From the NCBI GenBank assembly GCA_002699085.1, contig PAAR01000028.1, forward strand, positions 1-64,000: 64,000 nt of DNA, read 5' to 3'. Below the pieces are notes generated by a model. That model was not told the origin of the DNA and did no database searches. It was given only the letters and a program-made list of their open reading frames with translations. Shown here one piece after another: positions 16,077-23,732 of the stretch. The DNA comes from Micavibrio sp. (GTDB lineage Bacteria > Pseudomonadota > Alphaproteobacteria > Micavibrionales > UBA9664). Position 1 is the stretch's first letter. Every line of letters begins with the position of its first letter. A program made the position numbers and the translations under genes.

Positions 16077-18245
16077 CTAAACAAACATCTGTTGCAACAA
16101 GCCTTTTTTGAAGGTCTTTGCTTTATCCAGCTCTTCGGAAATCAAAGCAATCTTATCATCTATGGCAGAAAGGAAATCAGCGATTTTCTTTTGTTCGTCT
16201 GGATGAGGCATCATAGTCTTGATCTGTTCGATTGTTTTTTTGGAAAGACTTGGAACACCTGACGCTTCATTATACTTTTGCCAGTCAATAGATAGAAAAA
16301 CATAGTAAATAAACTTAGGTATGGCACTCTTAAACGAATGTGTAAAAAACAGTGTATCCACTGTCCAAAATTTTCCAGTTAAAAATCTCGGTTGATCTAT
16401 TGTTCCTTTTCGACCGATACAGACGCTTTCACCATCGTAAAGCCACTCATTTACAGAGGTCATATACCCTCCCGTGCCATAAACAGGAACATCACCATCA
16501 GCCAAATGTTTGTAATCGCGACCACTGCCAATAGTAAGGACATCACCTAATTTCTTTTCTTTCCATTCGGGGAAAGGCTTCCCTTTGTCATCGGTGAAGC
16601 GGATTTCTTGTGAAAAGAGTTTCTGCATACAACCTTTTTTGAACAGCCTAAGAAGATATAAATTTGTTCCTGCTGGTTCTGGAATATTTAAAATCTGGCA
16701 GAAATTAGAAATGGATTCATCCACTTTTACCTTTGCATCTTCAAACTTGATAAGCTTACCAGCCAGAGCATCCAAATCAATCTGCTCTTCTTCCTCGGAC
16801 GTATCAACGTAACGCAGGATATTGAGGTTATAATCATTTTCAGCGATCTCACTTAACGGCGCGGTATAGGCGTATTTATCAACGCTTTCGCGTTTCGTAT
16901 ACGCCTCAATAATTTTGGTAACATTGTCGTCGGTTAGCTTGTTTTTATTACCGTCTTTTTCAAAATCCGCGCTCGCATCAATGAATAAAATATCATCATC
17001 ATGCTTTCGGCATTTTTTAAACACCAGAATACACGCAGGGATAGACGTGCCGTAAAAAATATTCGGCGGCAGACCAATCACAGCATCCAGATAATTCTGT
17101 TCCTTGATAATATATTCGCGAATTATCCCTTCCGCGCCGCCACGGAACAGAACACCGTGCGGCAGAACAATCGCGCCCGTGCCGTTATCAGCAAGTTGGT
17201 GGATTATATGCTGCACAAATGCAAAATCAGCCTTTGAAGATGGCGGAAGCGCTCCATATTGGCTGAATCTGTCATCAGTTTCATTCAGCGGGTTATCTTT
17301 ACCCTTCCATTGCGCCGAGAACGGAGGGTTAGCAACAATCGCTTCAAACTCCATGCCTTCGTGCTGCGGCTCTTCCAGCGTATCTTCTTGCTTAATATCA
17401 AAACGGCTGAAATGCACATCATGCAAAATCATATTCATACGGCAAAGGTTGTAAGTCGTGCGGTTTAATTCCTGTCCGAAAAATTCACCTACTTTGGTTT
17501 CTCTGCCTATACGCAAAAGCAATGAACCAGAACCGCAAGCGGGGTCATAAGCGTTTTTGATCTGCCCTTTGCCCAGTGTCACAATCTTGGACAAAATTTT
17601 TGACACCTGCGAAGGTGTATAAAACTCGCCCGCCTTTTTACCCGCGCCGGATGCAAATTGAGCAATCAGATATTCATAGGCGTCACCCAAAACATCGGAT
17701 TCAATTTCATCCAGCCTAAAGTCCACCGCATCAAGATGTGCGAGGACTTTGGCGATCAAAGTATTCCGTGCGGCTGGGCTGCGCCCCAGCTTTGTACTGG
17801 CAAGATCAATGTCTTCAAAGAGCTTGTTAAAATCATCCTCGCTCTCATTGCCCATTGTGCTTTGCTCAATGGCGTTAAGGATGGATTGTAAATCTTCGAG
17901 AATGAAGTTATCGGTCGCGTCTTCATCCTCTTCATCAATTTTGATGTTTCCTTTTTCGGTCAGAGCGCCAAACAATTCGTGAGGCGCAAGAAAGTAACCC
18001 AGCTTTTCCAAAGTCTCTTCCTTGATTGCCTCAAGATCGTCTTTGTCAGTTACCAGCGCATAATCTTTTACGTTCTCGGTTTCGAGCAATTTATTGGCGA
18101 AAAGATATTGTTTTTCGGATAGGTATTTATAGAAAATGAACCCTAGAATGTAATCGCGGAACTCGTCTGCGCCCATCTTGCCACGTAATTCATTAGCAAT
18201 CTTCCATAGCTGGGCTTCCAGTTTTTGCTTTTGTTCTTCTGTCAT
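16077..18245 (-). CDS. Type I methyltransferase HsdM fused to half an HsdS specificity subunit
   Basis: Residues 1 to about 500 are an N6-adenine methyltransferase: an N-terminal helical domain (LWKIANELRGKM), SAM site [14 protein letters not shown] and catalytic ANPPF. Residues from about 540 are the central conserved region and a single C-terminal target recognition domain of HsdS (KKGCMQKLFSQEIRF, WKEKKLGDV), ending with the second conserved helix (IDDKIALISEELDKAKTFKKGLLQQMF). Normal HsdS carries two such domains in a separate gene. The fusion probably arose by deletion of the hsdM/hsdS junction plus TRD1, and may dimerise to recognise a symmetrical site. Confidence 0.82.
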   Translation of the reverse strand: MTEEQKQKLEAQLWKIANELRGKMGADEFRDYILGFIFYKYLSEKQYLFANKLLETENVKDYALVTDKDDLEAIKEETLEKLGYFLAPHELFGALTEKGNIKIDEEDEDATDNFILEDLQSILNAIEQSTMGNESEDDFNKLFEDIDLASTKLGRSPAARNTLIAKVLAHLDAVDFRLDEIESDVLGDAYEYLIAQFASGAGKKAGEFYTPSQVSKILSKIVTLGKGQIKNAYDPACGSGSLLLRIGRETKVGEFFGQELNRTTYNLCRMNMILHDVHFSRFDIKQEDTLEEPQHEGMEFEAIVANPPFSAQWKGKDNPLNETDDRFSQYGALPPSSKADFAFVQHIIHQLADNGTGAIVLPHGVLFRGGAEGIIREYIIKEQNYLDAVIGLPPNIFYGTSIPACILVFKKCRKHDDDILFIDASADFEKDGNKNKLTDDNVTKIIEAYTKRESVDKYAYTAPLSEIAENDYNLNILRYVDTSEEEEQIDLDALAGKLIKFEDAKVKVDESISNFCQILNIPEPAGTNLYLLRLFKKGCMQKLFSQEIRFTDDKGKPFPEWKEKKLGDVLTIGSGRDYKHLADGDVPVYGTGGYMTSVNEWLYDGESVCIGRKGTIDQPRFLTGKFWTVDTLFFTHSFKSAIPKFIYYVFLSIDWQKYNEASGVPSLSKKTIEQIKTMMPHPDEQKKIADFLSAIDDKIALISEELDKAKTFKKGLLQQMFV

Positions 18246-18324
18246 AAAATTTCATTTAAACGATTAATAAAATTAAGCTTAACTGATTGCTCTTCGCTTA
18301 ACAAACCTGAAATAACCCAATTTT

Positions 18325-18341
18325 TGTCAAGTGCTTGTCAA
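18325..18341 (-). promoter_or_regulatory. Candidate -35 elements of the hsd operon
   Basis: On the minus strand two TTGACA hexamers are 11 nt apart (18336-18341 and 18325-18330); a TTGTTA-like -10 lies about 17-20 nt further downstream. A third TTGACA is at 18414-18419. They are suitable for starting the type I R-M operon. The -10 match is weak. Confidence 0.35.
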
Positions 18342-18450
18342 CACAAAACAAGAAAAAATATGTCCTAAGATGTTGAAAAATAATAGTTTTATACGTTCTT
18401 CTTTTCTTTTTCTTGTCAATACAAATAAATTTTATCTCGCTAGAGGTGTT

Positions 18451-18757
18451 ATGCGGTCGAGCGGCACCCGCATATAGTCCCCCAGGAAGAACCTAAGACC
18501 CCACCCTTCACCTTTTCGTTGCTAAATCTTTCACAACATAATACCTTTGCGATAGAGCTTTCTAAGTGGAAAGCTTCGGGGCTAGTTACCTCTTTCTAGG
18601 CGGCCTAATAGCATCAGGCCGTTATCAATGATGCTGCTTTCTCGACGTATGGTCGGGGAGCAGCGGAATATAATAGCGCCTAGCGTGAATACGCTGGCCG
18701 TTCCTAGAGCGGTAACTACTCCCCGGCTGCCAAGAGTAATCTTGGTGGCTTTTTTAT
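18451..18757 (+). ncRNA. Candidate highly structured non-coding RNA or 5' leader
   Basis: Five hairpins and a long closing stem can be drawn by eye. H1 is ATGCGG/CCGCAT (18451-18456, 18468-18473). H2 is AGCTTTC/GAAAGCT (18556-18562, 18569-18575). A closing stem of GGGG, TAGTTACC and TCTAGG (18578-18600) pairs with CCTAGA, GGTAACTA and CCCC (18703-18724). It encloses hairpins at 18601-18621, 18633-18664 and 18682-18695. A terminator-like hairpin plus U-tract follows at 18725-18755. It could be a stand-alone RNA or an attenuator for the zinc-ribbon gene 20 nt downstream. It matches no RNA family I know (not tmRNA, SRP or RNase P). Confidence 0.6.
18725..18755 (+). terminator. Rho-independent terminator of the structured RNA
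   Basis: GGCTGCCAAG and CTTGGTGGCT pair as a 10-bp stem (with wobbles) around AGTAAT, followed by six T residues. It lies 22 nt before the start codon of the zinc-ribbon gene. Confidence 0.7.
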
Positions 18758-18776
18758 TAATAGCTATAAGGAGAAA

Positions 18777-19256
18777 ATGATGACACTTATGAAATGTAAA
18801 GAATGCGACCATCAAGTAGCGCAAAATGCTTTTAGCTGCCCTAATTGCGGGGCACATAACCCGACAAAAGCCGGAGAGGGGTTTTTGAAAGGTTTTTTTA
18901 TCTTTATCGGGGCAATCTTTTTCGCCCTCGTGCTTTTTATGTCTTTAGCATCAGCCAATGAAACTGATAAGAATGTTTTAGCTGCAAAGAATGAGATTAA
19001 AGGAGAGCAGAAAGTAATTGATGTCTATTACGATCCCAGCGCAGCTGTTCAATGGCACATAGGCGTATATGACGACGGCTCTAAACGCCACGGTTACGCT
19101 TCCTACATTTGTGATATTTTATATGAACACGCATTGGTAAGAAGCGATACGTCTGTTCGCATAGTGGATATAAAAAGAGTGAAGCAAGGCCAGTCTTTTC
19201 GCGAAACTAGCCTTGGTCGGGTTAATTGCTCTAATTACCAGCAATATGCCCCCTAA
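18777..19256 (+). CDS. Zinc-ribbon membrane protein, 159 aa
   Basis: The N-terminus has two CxxC pairs (KCKECDHQ and SCPNCGAHN), a zinc ribbon of about 25 residues. One transmembrane helix follows (about 38-62, FFIFIGAIFFALVLFMSLASA), then a ~100-residue soluble domain with three cysteines, probably periplasmic. An AAGGAG ribosome binding site precedes the start. Function unknown. It is the only plus-strand gene in the island and stands directly after the structured RNA. Confidence 0.7.
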   Translation: MMTLMKCKECDHQVAQNAFSCPNCGAHNPTKAGEGFLKGFFIFIGAIFFALVLFMSLASANETDKNVLAAKNEIKGEQKVIDVYYDPSAAVQWHIGVYDDGSKRHGYASYICDILYEHALVRSDTSVRIVDIKRVKQGQSFRETSLGRVNCSNYQQYAP

Positions 19257-19569
19257 AGGATGTCTATGTACTTTGGTTAAGTTGGCTCTTTTTTTCTGAA
19301 GGAAAATGACCCACGTTGTTTTTAAGCCTAAATAAAGCAATTTTTTATGACAGCGTCGTTAAAAAGGACTTTATTCCCTTTCTCAATTACAAGGATAAAG
19401 AAAGAACTATCATCTGAAAATAGCCATAGCTATGGTATATATATGCGGTTCTATGTTGGAACCATTCATATGATTTTTATGGCGTGACGGGTTCTTAAAT
19501 GAAACCATGAGTGGAAATTTTCATTATGTGGAAAAACTATGGTTTCAATATAAAACCGAAAATATAAAT
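19257..19569. other. Convergent intergenic region with repeated AACCAT motifs
   Basis: No gene is seen. It contains the perfect palindrome CCATAGCTATGG (19424-19435), GGAACCAT (19458-19465) and the inverted pair TGAAACCAT (19500-19508) / ATGGTTTCA (19539-19547). The shared core AACCAT in both orientations looks like a cluster of protein binding sites next to a Rep-like gene. Confidence 0.4.
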
Positions 19570-20088
19570 TTAGGGTCCATTTAGATACCGTTCTTCTATT
19601 TTTCTTTGGTGGTCTTCTTTAAATTCTTCGGTATCAGAAATATCTTCCACAAAAGGTTTGCGTGCCCTTTTGCGCTTTTGAGTCTTTGCCTCTTTCCAGT
19701 CATGTGTAGGCTCATAGCCCTCAGAATGAACAAAAGTTAGTTCCCAATCACTTGCTTTACGACCCAGAAAAGTGCCTTTCTTTTTTAACTTCAAGAAACC
19801 AAAGTATTGTAGCTCTTCGCAAGCTCTTAAAGCCGTTGCTTTACCCATCTTTAAGTCTTTTGCTATTTCATCATACGAGGCTGTAATTTTACCATTATTA
19901 AAGCCGGTATGTTTAGTGCATAGATAAAGAAGTACTTTAATAGAAGCCCCTTTCAGTGCCATGAAGTTAGGATGTTTAATCATACCGTATTTTAATTTTA
20001 CAAATTGTTCTGAACTATAGGCTTGTCGGCCCTTCGCATTTATATTCTTTTTCACTTTATAAGGTCTGGTTTGACGGTTCTTGGTCAT
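19570..20088 (-). CDS. Winged-helix replication-initiator-like protein
   Basis: About 172 residues, basic. The middle carries a winged-helix with GASIKVLLYLCTKH, GKITASYDEIAKDLKMGKATALRACEELQ and FGFLKLKKKG, typical of small Rep-type or MarR-like proteins in P4-like islands. The chosen ATG overlaps the stop of the alpA gene by ATGA, which supports translational coupling. An alternative upstream start 14 codons earlier would run into alpA. Role in island replication or regulation is inferred. Confidence 0.55.
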   Translation of the reverse strand: MTKNRQTRPYKVKKNINAKGRQAYSSEQFVKLKYGMIKHPNFMALKGASIKVLLYLCTKHTGFNNGKITASYDEIAKDLKMGKATALRACEELQYFGFLKLKKKGTFLGRKASDWELTFVHSEGYEPTHDWKEAKTQKRKRARKPFVEDISDTEEFKEDHQRKIEERYLNGP

Positions 20089-20273
20089 GATTGAGACTCT
20101 ATAAGTTCTCGAATATCTTTGACGCGCCAAGCTGTAATTTTAGGGCCTAGTTTTACAGGTGCTGGAAAACGGCCATCTTTCACACCTGCCCACCAAGTGG
20201 AACGAGATACTGGAAAAACTTTTAAAACGTCTGGCAATCTGATAAAGCCGGTTTCTGGGATATTGTTGTGCAT
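20085..20273 (-). CDS. alpA: AlpA-family excisionase/transcription regulator
   Basis: 62 residues: GFIRLPDVLKVFPVSRSTWWAGVKDGRFPAPVKLGPKITAWRV spans a MerR-like helix-turn-helix and wing, the AlpA signature. The start is fixed by an AGGAG ribosome binding site (20279-20283) 5 nt before the ATG. AlpA proteins in P4-like islands activate the integrase or act as excisionase. It is two genes from the integrase end of the island. Confidence 0.85.
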   Translation of the reverse strand: MHNNIPETGFIRLPDVLKVFPVSRSTWWAGVKDGRFPAPVKLGPKITAWRVKDIRELIESQS

Positions 20274-20362
20274 ATGAACTCCTTTGGTTGTTATAGAGTC
20301 CATTTTTATAGGAAGTGGGTTCTAATACCCGGCATCTTGAAATTTTATTTTTATGCCGCTTT

Positions 20363-21274
20363 TTATGTTTGCTCCTCAGCAACTAAACAAATCATGAATT
20401 GGAGATAATCATTGCTAGTAATCTTTTTTGCTATTCTTTGCGTGCTTCTTCTTACACTTTCTTCGTCCTTTTCTGGATCCTCAAAGATTGCATCTGCCAA
20501 CACCCTATTAGATATTTTTTGGGTATGTTCCAGCGCCCATATGCGTAAATCTAAATATGGTATGATGCCAAAATCACACCAAGCCTTATATTTGGGGCGC
20601 TTGAACGCAAACGACCGTCTTAAATCAGGAAAATTCTTACGTGTAGACTTTATGTACGTTTCAAACTGGCTTTTAAGAACATGGTCGGGCTGAGAGAAGT
20701 CTATTTCAACCATATCTCTTGATCGCATGAAGGTTCTTGTGGCGTGATTAGGTTTATAATTTCCTCGTGTCTTCAAAACTTCAAATAGAGGAGTACGTAG
20801 AATTTCTTCACATAAAGATACATCTTCAGTACTAAGGTTATGTTCTTTACTCTCATAATAACTATCCATCAAATGACGGGTTTTTATGCGGGTATCATTT
20901 TCCACAAACCGTTCTTTTTGGTAAATGTCATTCAATGTTATGGGCTTTATTGAGAAAAGCATTTTCTTGAATTCTGCCCTACGTTTTTTCATTGCCCACA
21001 TTTGAGTTCCACCGAAGAAATCCAGCGCTTCATTATCTTCTGGAGAAAACAATGGATCCTCTCTCAGCGCCTTTATATTCTTCTGAATCAGAGAAGATGT
21101 ATGATATTTTTTTGATTTAACTGCTGCAAATGACTCTAATAGCTCTAAATGGCACGCTCGTTGTACTAAAGCGTAGTACCAACCTTCATTATTAAGCTTT
21201 CTGAAAGGCTTGTATTTATCTAAATTATACCACTTTGGCAGATCATTTTCATTCTTTACGGTTATCTGTTTCAT
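20363..21274 (-). CDS. DUF6387-like protein, 303 aa
   Basis: A soluble, helical, charged protein starting MKQITVKNENDLPKWYNLDKYKPF, which from memory resembles the DUF6387 family found in proteobacterial islands near integrases. No catalytic motif is evident. It starts 10 nt after the stop of the preceding gene and is probably in the integrase-led operon. Confidence 0.6.
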   Translation of the reverse strand: MKQITVKNENDLPKWYNLDKYKPFRKLNNEGWYYALVQRACHLELLESFAAVKSKKYHTSSLIQKNIKALREDPLFSPEDNEALDFFGGTQMWAMKKRRAEFKKMLFSIKPITLNDIYQKERFVENDTRIKTRHLMDSYYESKEHNLSTEDVSLCEEILRTPLFEVLKTRGNYKPNHATRTFMRSRDMVEIDFSQPDHVLKSQFETYIKSTRKNFPDLRRSFAFKRPKYKAWCDFGIIPYLDLRIWALEHTQKISNRVLADAIFEDPEKDEESVRRSTQRIAKKITSNDYLQFMICLVAEEQT

Positions 21275-21284
21275 GCGAAGCTCT

Positions 21285-21836
21285 TTATGTCTTGGTTTTA
21301 TTTTCTTTCAGGTGTTTTGTTACTGACCTTAAAGCGTCTATAAATTCCAGCGCAAAACCTTTGTCATACCTAACTGCACGGCTTTCGTAAGAATAGCGCC
21401 ACTTCTCATACGCATCGGCGATTTTATAGAGTTGTTGCTCAAAGACATCTGTTACAGGAGGGCCTTTTTTATTAAGAGGCGGATAGACTTTGGGTATTTC
21501 CATAGAATAAAAACTTATGGTTTTTATTATGGCGGGCTCTTGCCTTATTTTATGTTTAACATCCTTTGGCAAATTTCTAAAAAGTTTTAATATATTATGG
21601 CCTTGAGGGGCTTTTCCTCTCGTAATAGAGTGTAAATATTTAATATAAAGTTCTATAGAGAAAGCTAAACATGTAATCCCAGCGCTTCCTGTAGGAGCAC
21701 CTCCATATGCTGTTTTACTTACTAACGGTTTGCCATTCAATTGACCGAGCTTTTTGATTACAGCTTGCTCGTTCTCTTCTAAAATTCTATAGGCATTAAA
21801 GAAATCATCCGCCTGCATTTTTATCAGCCAAGACAT
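21285..21836 (-). CDS. HEPN-like helical protein, 183 aa
   Basis: A helical protein containing CLAFSIELYIKYLHSI and GHNILKLFRNLP, the look of a HEPN-type four-helix bundle. It lacks a clear RxxxxH nuclease motif. Its ATG follows the integrase stop codon with no gap, so it is co-transcribed with the integrase and with the DUF6387-like gene downstream. Function unknown. Confidence 0.5.
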   Translation of the reverse strand: MSWLIKMQADDFFNAYRILEENEQAVIKKLGQLNGKPLVSKTAYGGAPTGSAGITCLAFSIELYIKYLHSITRGKAPQGHNILKLFRNLPKDVKHKIRQEPAIIKTISFYSMEIPKVYPPLNKKGPPVTDVFEQQLYKIADAYEKWRYSYESRAVRYDKGFALEFIDALRSVTKHLKENKTKT

Positions 21837-23066
21837 CTAAGCTTTCTTTCTCTTGCTAAAATCTCCAGCAATTACGATTCTGTTTTTAGCTATATCATCC
21901 AAATAATCAGCCCATTCTTGCATCATTTTAGTACGTTCATCTAAAAATTTTGCACGGTCATAAGCCTTGGCCACATCTCCACGCTTAGAGTGCGCCAGTT
22001 GCGCGTCTGGCACTTCATGCCTGTAGCCTAATTTTTCCATTATTGTACTCATAGCCAGTGCTCTAAAGCCATGACCTGTCATCCTACCCTTATAGCCCAT
22101 GCGTTTTATAGCCATAAGAACCGTGTTATTACTCATATGACTATTCCGCTGGGTGCGACTAGGGAAAACATATTTTGGATGGTTATGTATCTCCCGTAAC
22201 TCTTCTAATATGGCTATAACTTGTTTTGATAGAGGCACTATATGATCTTTATTCATTTTCATGCGTTGCGCTGGGATAATCCATTGCTTTTCTTTAAAAT
22301 CAAACTCTGACCATTCAGCTTTTATCATTTCATTGGTACGTACAAAGGTAAGCATCATAAAATTAACAGCCAAATAGGTCTGTCTATTTAATTTTGCTCT
22401 ATGGTTACGCAAGTCTTGGATAAATTCGGGTATCTCACGCGTTTCAATGGCCGCAAAATGTCCTTTGGGCTTTACTTTAATTAATCCTTTTAGGTCTTCC
22501 GCAATGTTTTTCTCGGCTCGCCCAGTGATAATGGCATATTGAAAGATATGCTTACACATCTGAATGATACGTTTTGCCAGCTCATTTGCTCCTCGTTCTT
22601 TGACAGCGTTAGCCATGTCCAAAAGCATTTTATGCGTAAGTGTTTTTATCGGGTATTTGCCAATAATAGGAAAAACATCTTTCTCTAATCTGGCTAGTAT
22701 GTTTTTGGCATGATCCGGTTTCCAGCTAGGCTTATTGTTCTCAAACCATTCCAGCGCAATAGCTTCAAAAGTATTAGCGTTTTCTTGTATTTTTTCTTTT
22801 TTTATCTCTTGCCTAATCACTGAGGGGTCAAGATCATCAGCTAGTAGTTTTTTAGCCTCGTCTCGTTTATCTCTGGCATCAGATAGGCTAACAATGGGAT
22901 AGGGGCCAAAGGCTAACTTCTTTTCTTTACCTAGATGGCGGTATTTAAGTTTCCAAAGCTTGGAGCCTGTTTTTGTAATTAAAAGGAAAAGGCCCCCACT
23001 ATCAAATAGTTTATAGTCTTTATCTTGGGGCTTTGCGTTGTCACAAGCTAGTTTGGTTAATGCCAT
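21837..23066 (-). CDS. int: P4-type tyrosine integrase
   Basis: 409 residues. The N-terminal DUF4102-like arm-binding domain (KDYKLFDSGGLFLLITKTGSKLWKLKYR split across it) is followed by a core-binding domain and a catalytic domain with R (FVRTNEMIKAEW), K, HGFRALA (H-x-x-R) and a C-terminal AHSKRGDVAKAYDRA (H and Y nucleophile). It is transcribed away from tRNA-Glu, whose 3' end lies 166 nt upstream. This is the usual arrangement for an island integrated in the tRNA 3' end. Confidence 0.93.
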   Translation of the reverse strand: MALTKLACDNAKPQDKDYKLFDSGGLFLLITKTGSKLWKLKYRHLGKEKKLAFGPYPIVSLSDARDKRDEAKKLLADDLDPSVIRQEIKKEKIQENANTFEAIALEWFENNKPSWKPDHAKNILARLEKDVFPIIGKYPIKTLTHKMLLDMANAVKERGANELAKRIIQMCKHIFQYAIITGRAEKNIAEDLKGLIKVKPKGHFAAIETREIPEFIQDLRNHRAKLNRQTYLAVNFMMLTFVRTNEMIKAEWSEFDFKEKQWIIPAQRMKMNKDHIVPLSKQVIAILEELREIHNHPKYVFPSRTQRNSHMSNNTVLMAIKRMGYKGRMTGHGFRALAMSTIMEKLGYRHEVPDAQLAHSKRGDVAKAYDRAKFLDERTKMMQEWADYLDDIAKNRIVIAGDFSKRKKA

Positions 23067-23099
23067 CTCTGGGGGCTTCCTATATTGCCTATTTTAAAA

Positions 23100-23118
23100 A
23101 GCCCCCTCATAAGCCCCC
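23100..23118. repeat. Paired GCCCCC repeat near right island end
   Basis: AGCCCCC occurs twice, 12 nt apart, matching the pair at 4274-4292. An inverted copy (GGGGGCT) is at 23071-23077. They lie between the integrase start and tRNA-Glu, where arm-type sites are expected. Confidence 0.4.
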
Positions 23119-23231
23119 AAAAATTCTGGATTTGGTAAAACTACATCGGATAGCTTGGGACAAATAATATCCTGAAACCCTTGTAAAATCAATATATTTT
23201 GGACTAAATTGGATTAGAAAAATCAATAAAT

Positions 23232-23307
23232 TGGCATCCCGTACGGGATTTGAACCCGTGTTGCCGCCGTGAAAGGGCGGTGTCCTAGGCCACTAGACGA
23301 ACGGGAC
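23232..23307 (-). tRNA. tRNA-Glu (anticodon UUC)
   Basis: 76 nt including an encoded CCA. The acceptor stem GTCCCGT pairs with ACGGGAT; the anticodon loop CTTTCAC gives UUC; the T-arm is ACGGG-TTCAAAT-CCCGT. The 3' end faces the integrase and serves as the likely attachment site of the island to its left. Confidence 0.95.
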
Positions 23308-23732
23308 GCGCTAGTAATTGCTTTAGGAATTAGCTTTATAGTATGACTTGCCCATATATTGCAAGCACTTTTCGTATATAAAATATAAATTCTGGTAAAT
23401 TGTATTCTACATATAATTTAAAGGGTGTACATAAGTTTATTGTGATTATTGTTTTGCCCTTTTGGTGGTGTCCGGTAAAAGCGATAATGTACATTGTGTA
23501 AACGATGCCCAAGCGAACGCCAAAAAGCCGTTTAGAGAATTTTAGGCTGATAATGAGCAAAAAGGCATATTCTCTTATTCGTTTTCAAAGAGTATAAGCG
23601 AAGACCGCACTGTTGGCGGGCTTTGTGGCGGTAAAATCTTATATTTGGAAAAATTGATGACTAGATGGTGGGGCTGTAGTCCATTGGTAATTATTCTCTA
23701 AAAAATTCTTGCATCTATGACCTATTAAAGAA
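23308..23732. other. Non-coding region with decayed tRNA-Tyr-side repeat
   Basis: Apart from the repeat at 23508-23672 and its tRNA-like tail (to about 23700), nothing is recognised. The only open frame (23336-23560, minus) has no family features and overlaps the repeat, so it is not called as a gene. Confidence 0.5.
23508..23700. repeat. Degenerate copy of the tRNA-Tyr flank
   Basis: Roughly 80 percent identical by eye to 43697-43860, including CAAAAAGCCGTTTAGAGAAT, GCTGATAATGAG, GTTGGCGGGCTTTGTGG and TGATGACTAGATGGTGGG. It runs on into a shortened tRNA-Tyr-like remnant. It marks a duplication that brackets the 20-kb stretch to the right. Confidence 0.65.

Larger units (their letters stand above)
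18246..18776. other. 531-nt non-coding region with structured RNA
   Basis: No credible gene is seen. The left part carries TTGACA elements facing the hsd operon. The right part, from 18451, carries the folded RNA and its terminator described separately. Confidence 0.6.

Noticed and set aside
18582-18857. 91-codon open frame on the minus strand across the structured RNA
   Set aside because: It lies over the hairpins and the start of the zinc-ribbon gene, lacks a ribosome binding site, and its composition looks non-coding.
23336-23560. 74-codon open frame in the tRNA-Tyr flank copy
   Set aside because: It overlaps the degenerate repeat and shows no known motif, so it is not credible as a gene.
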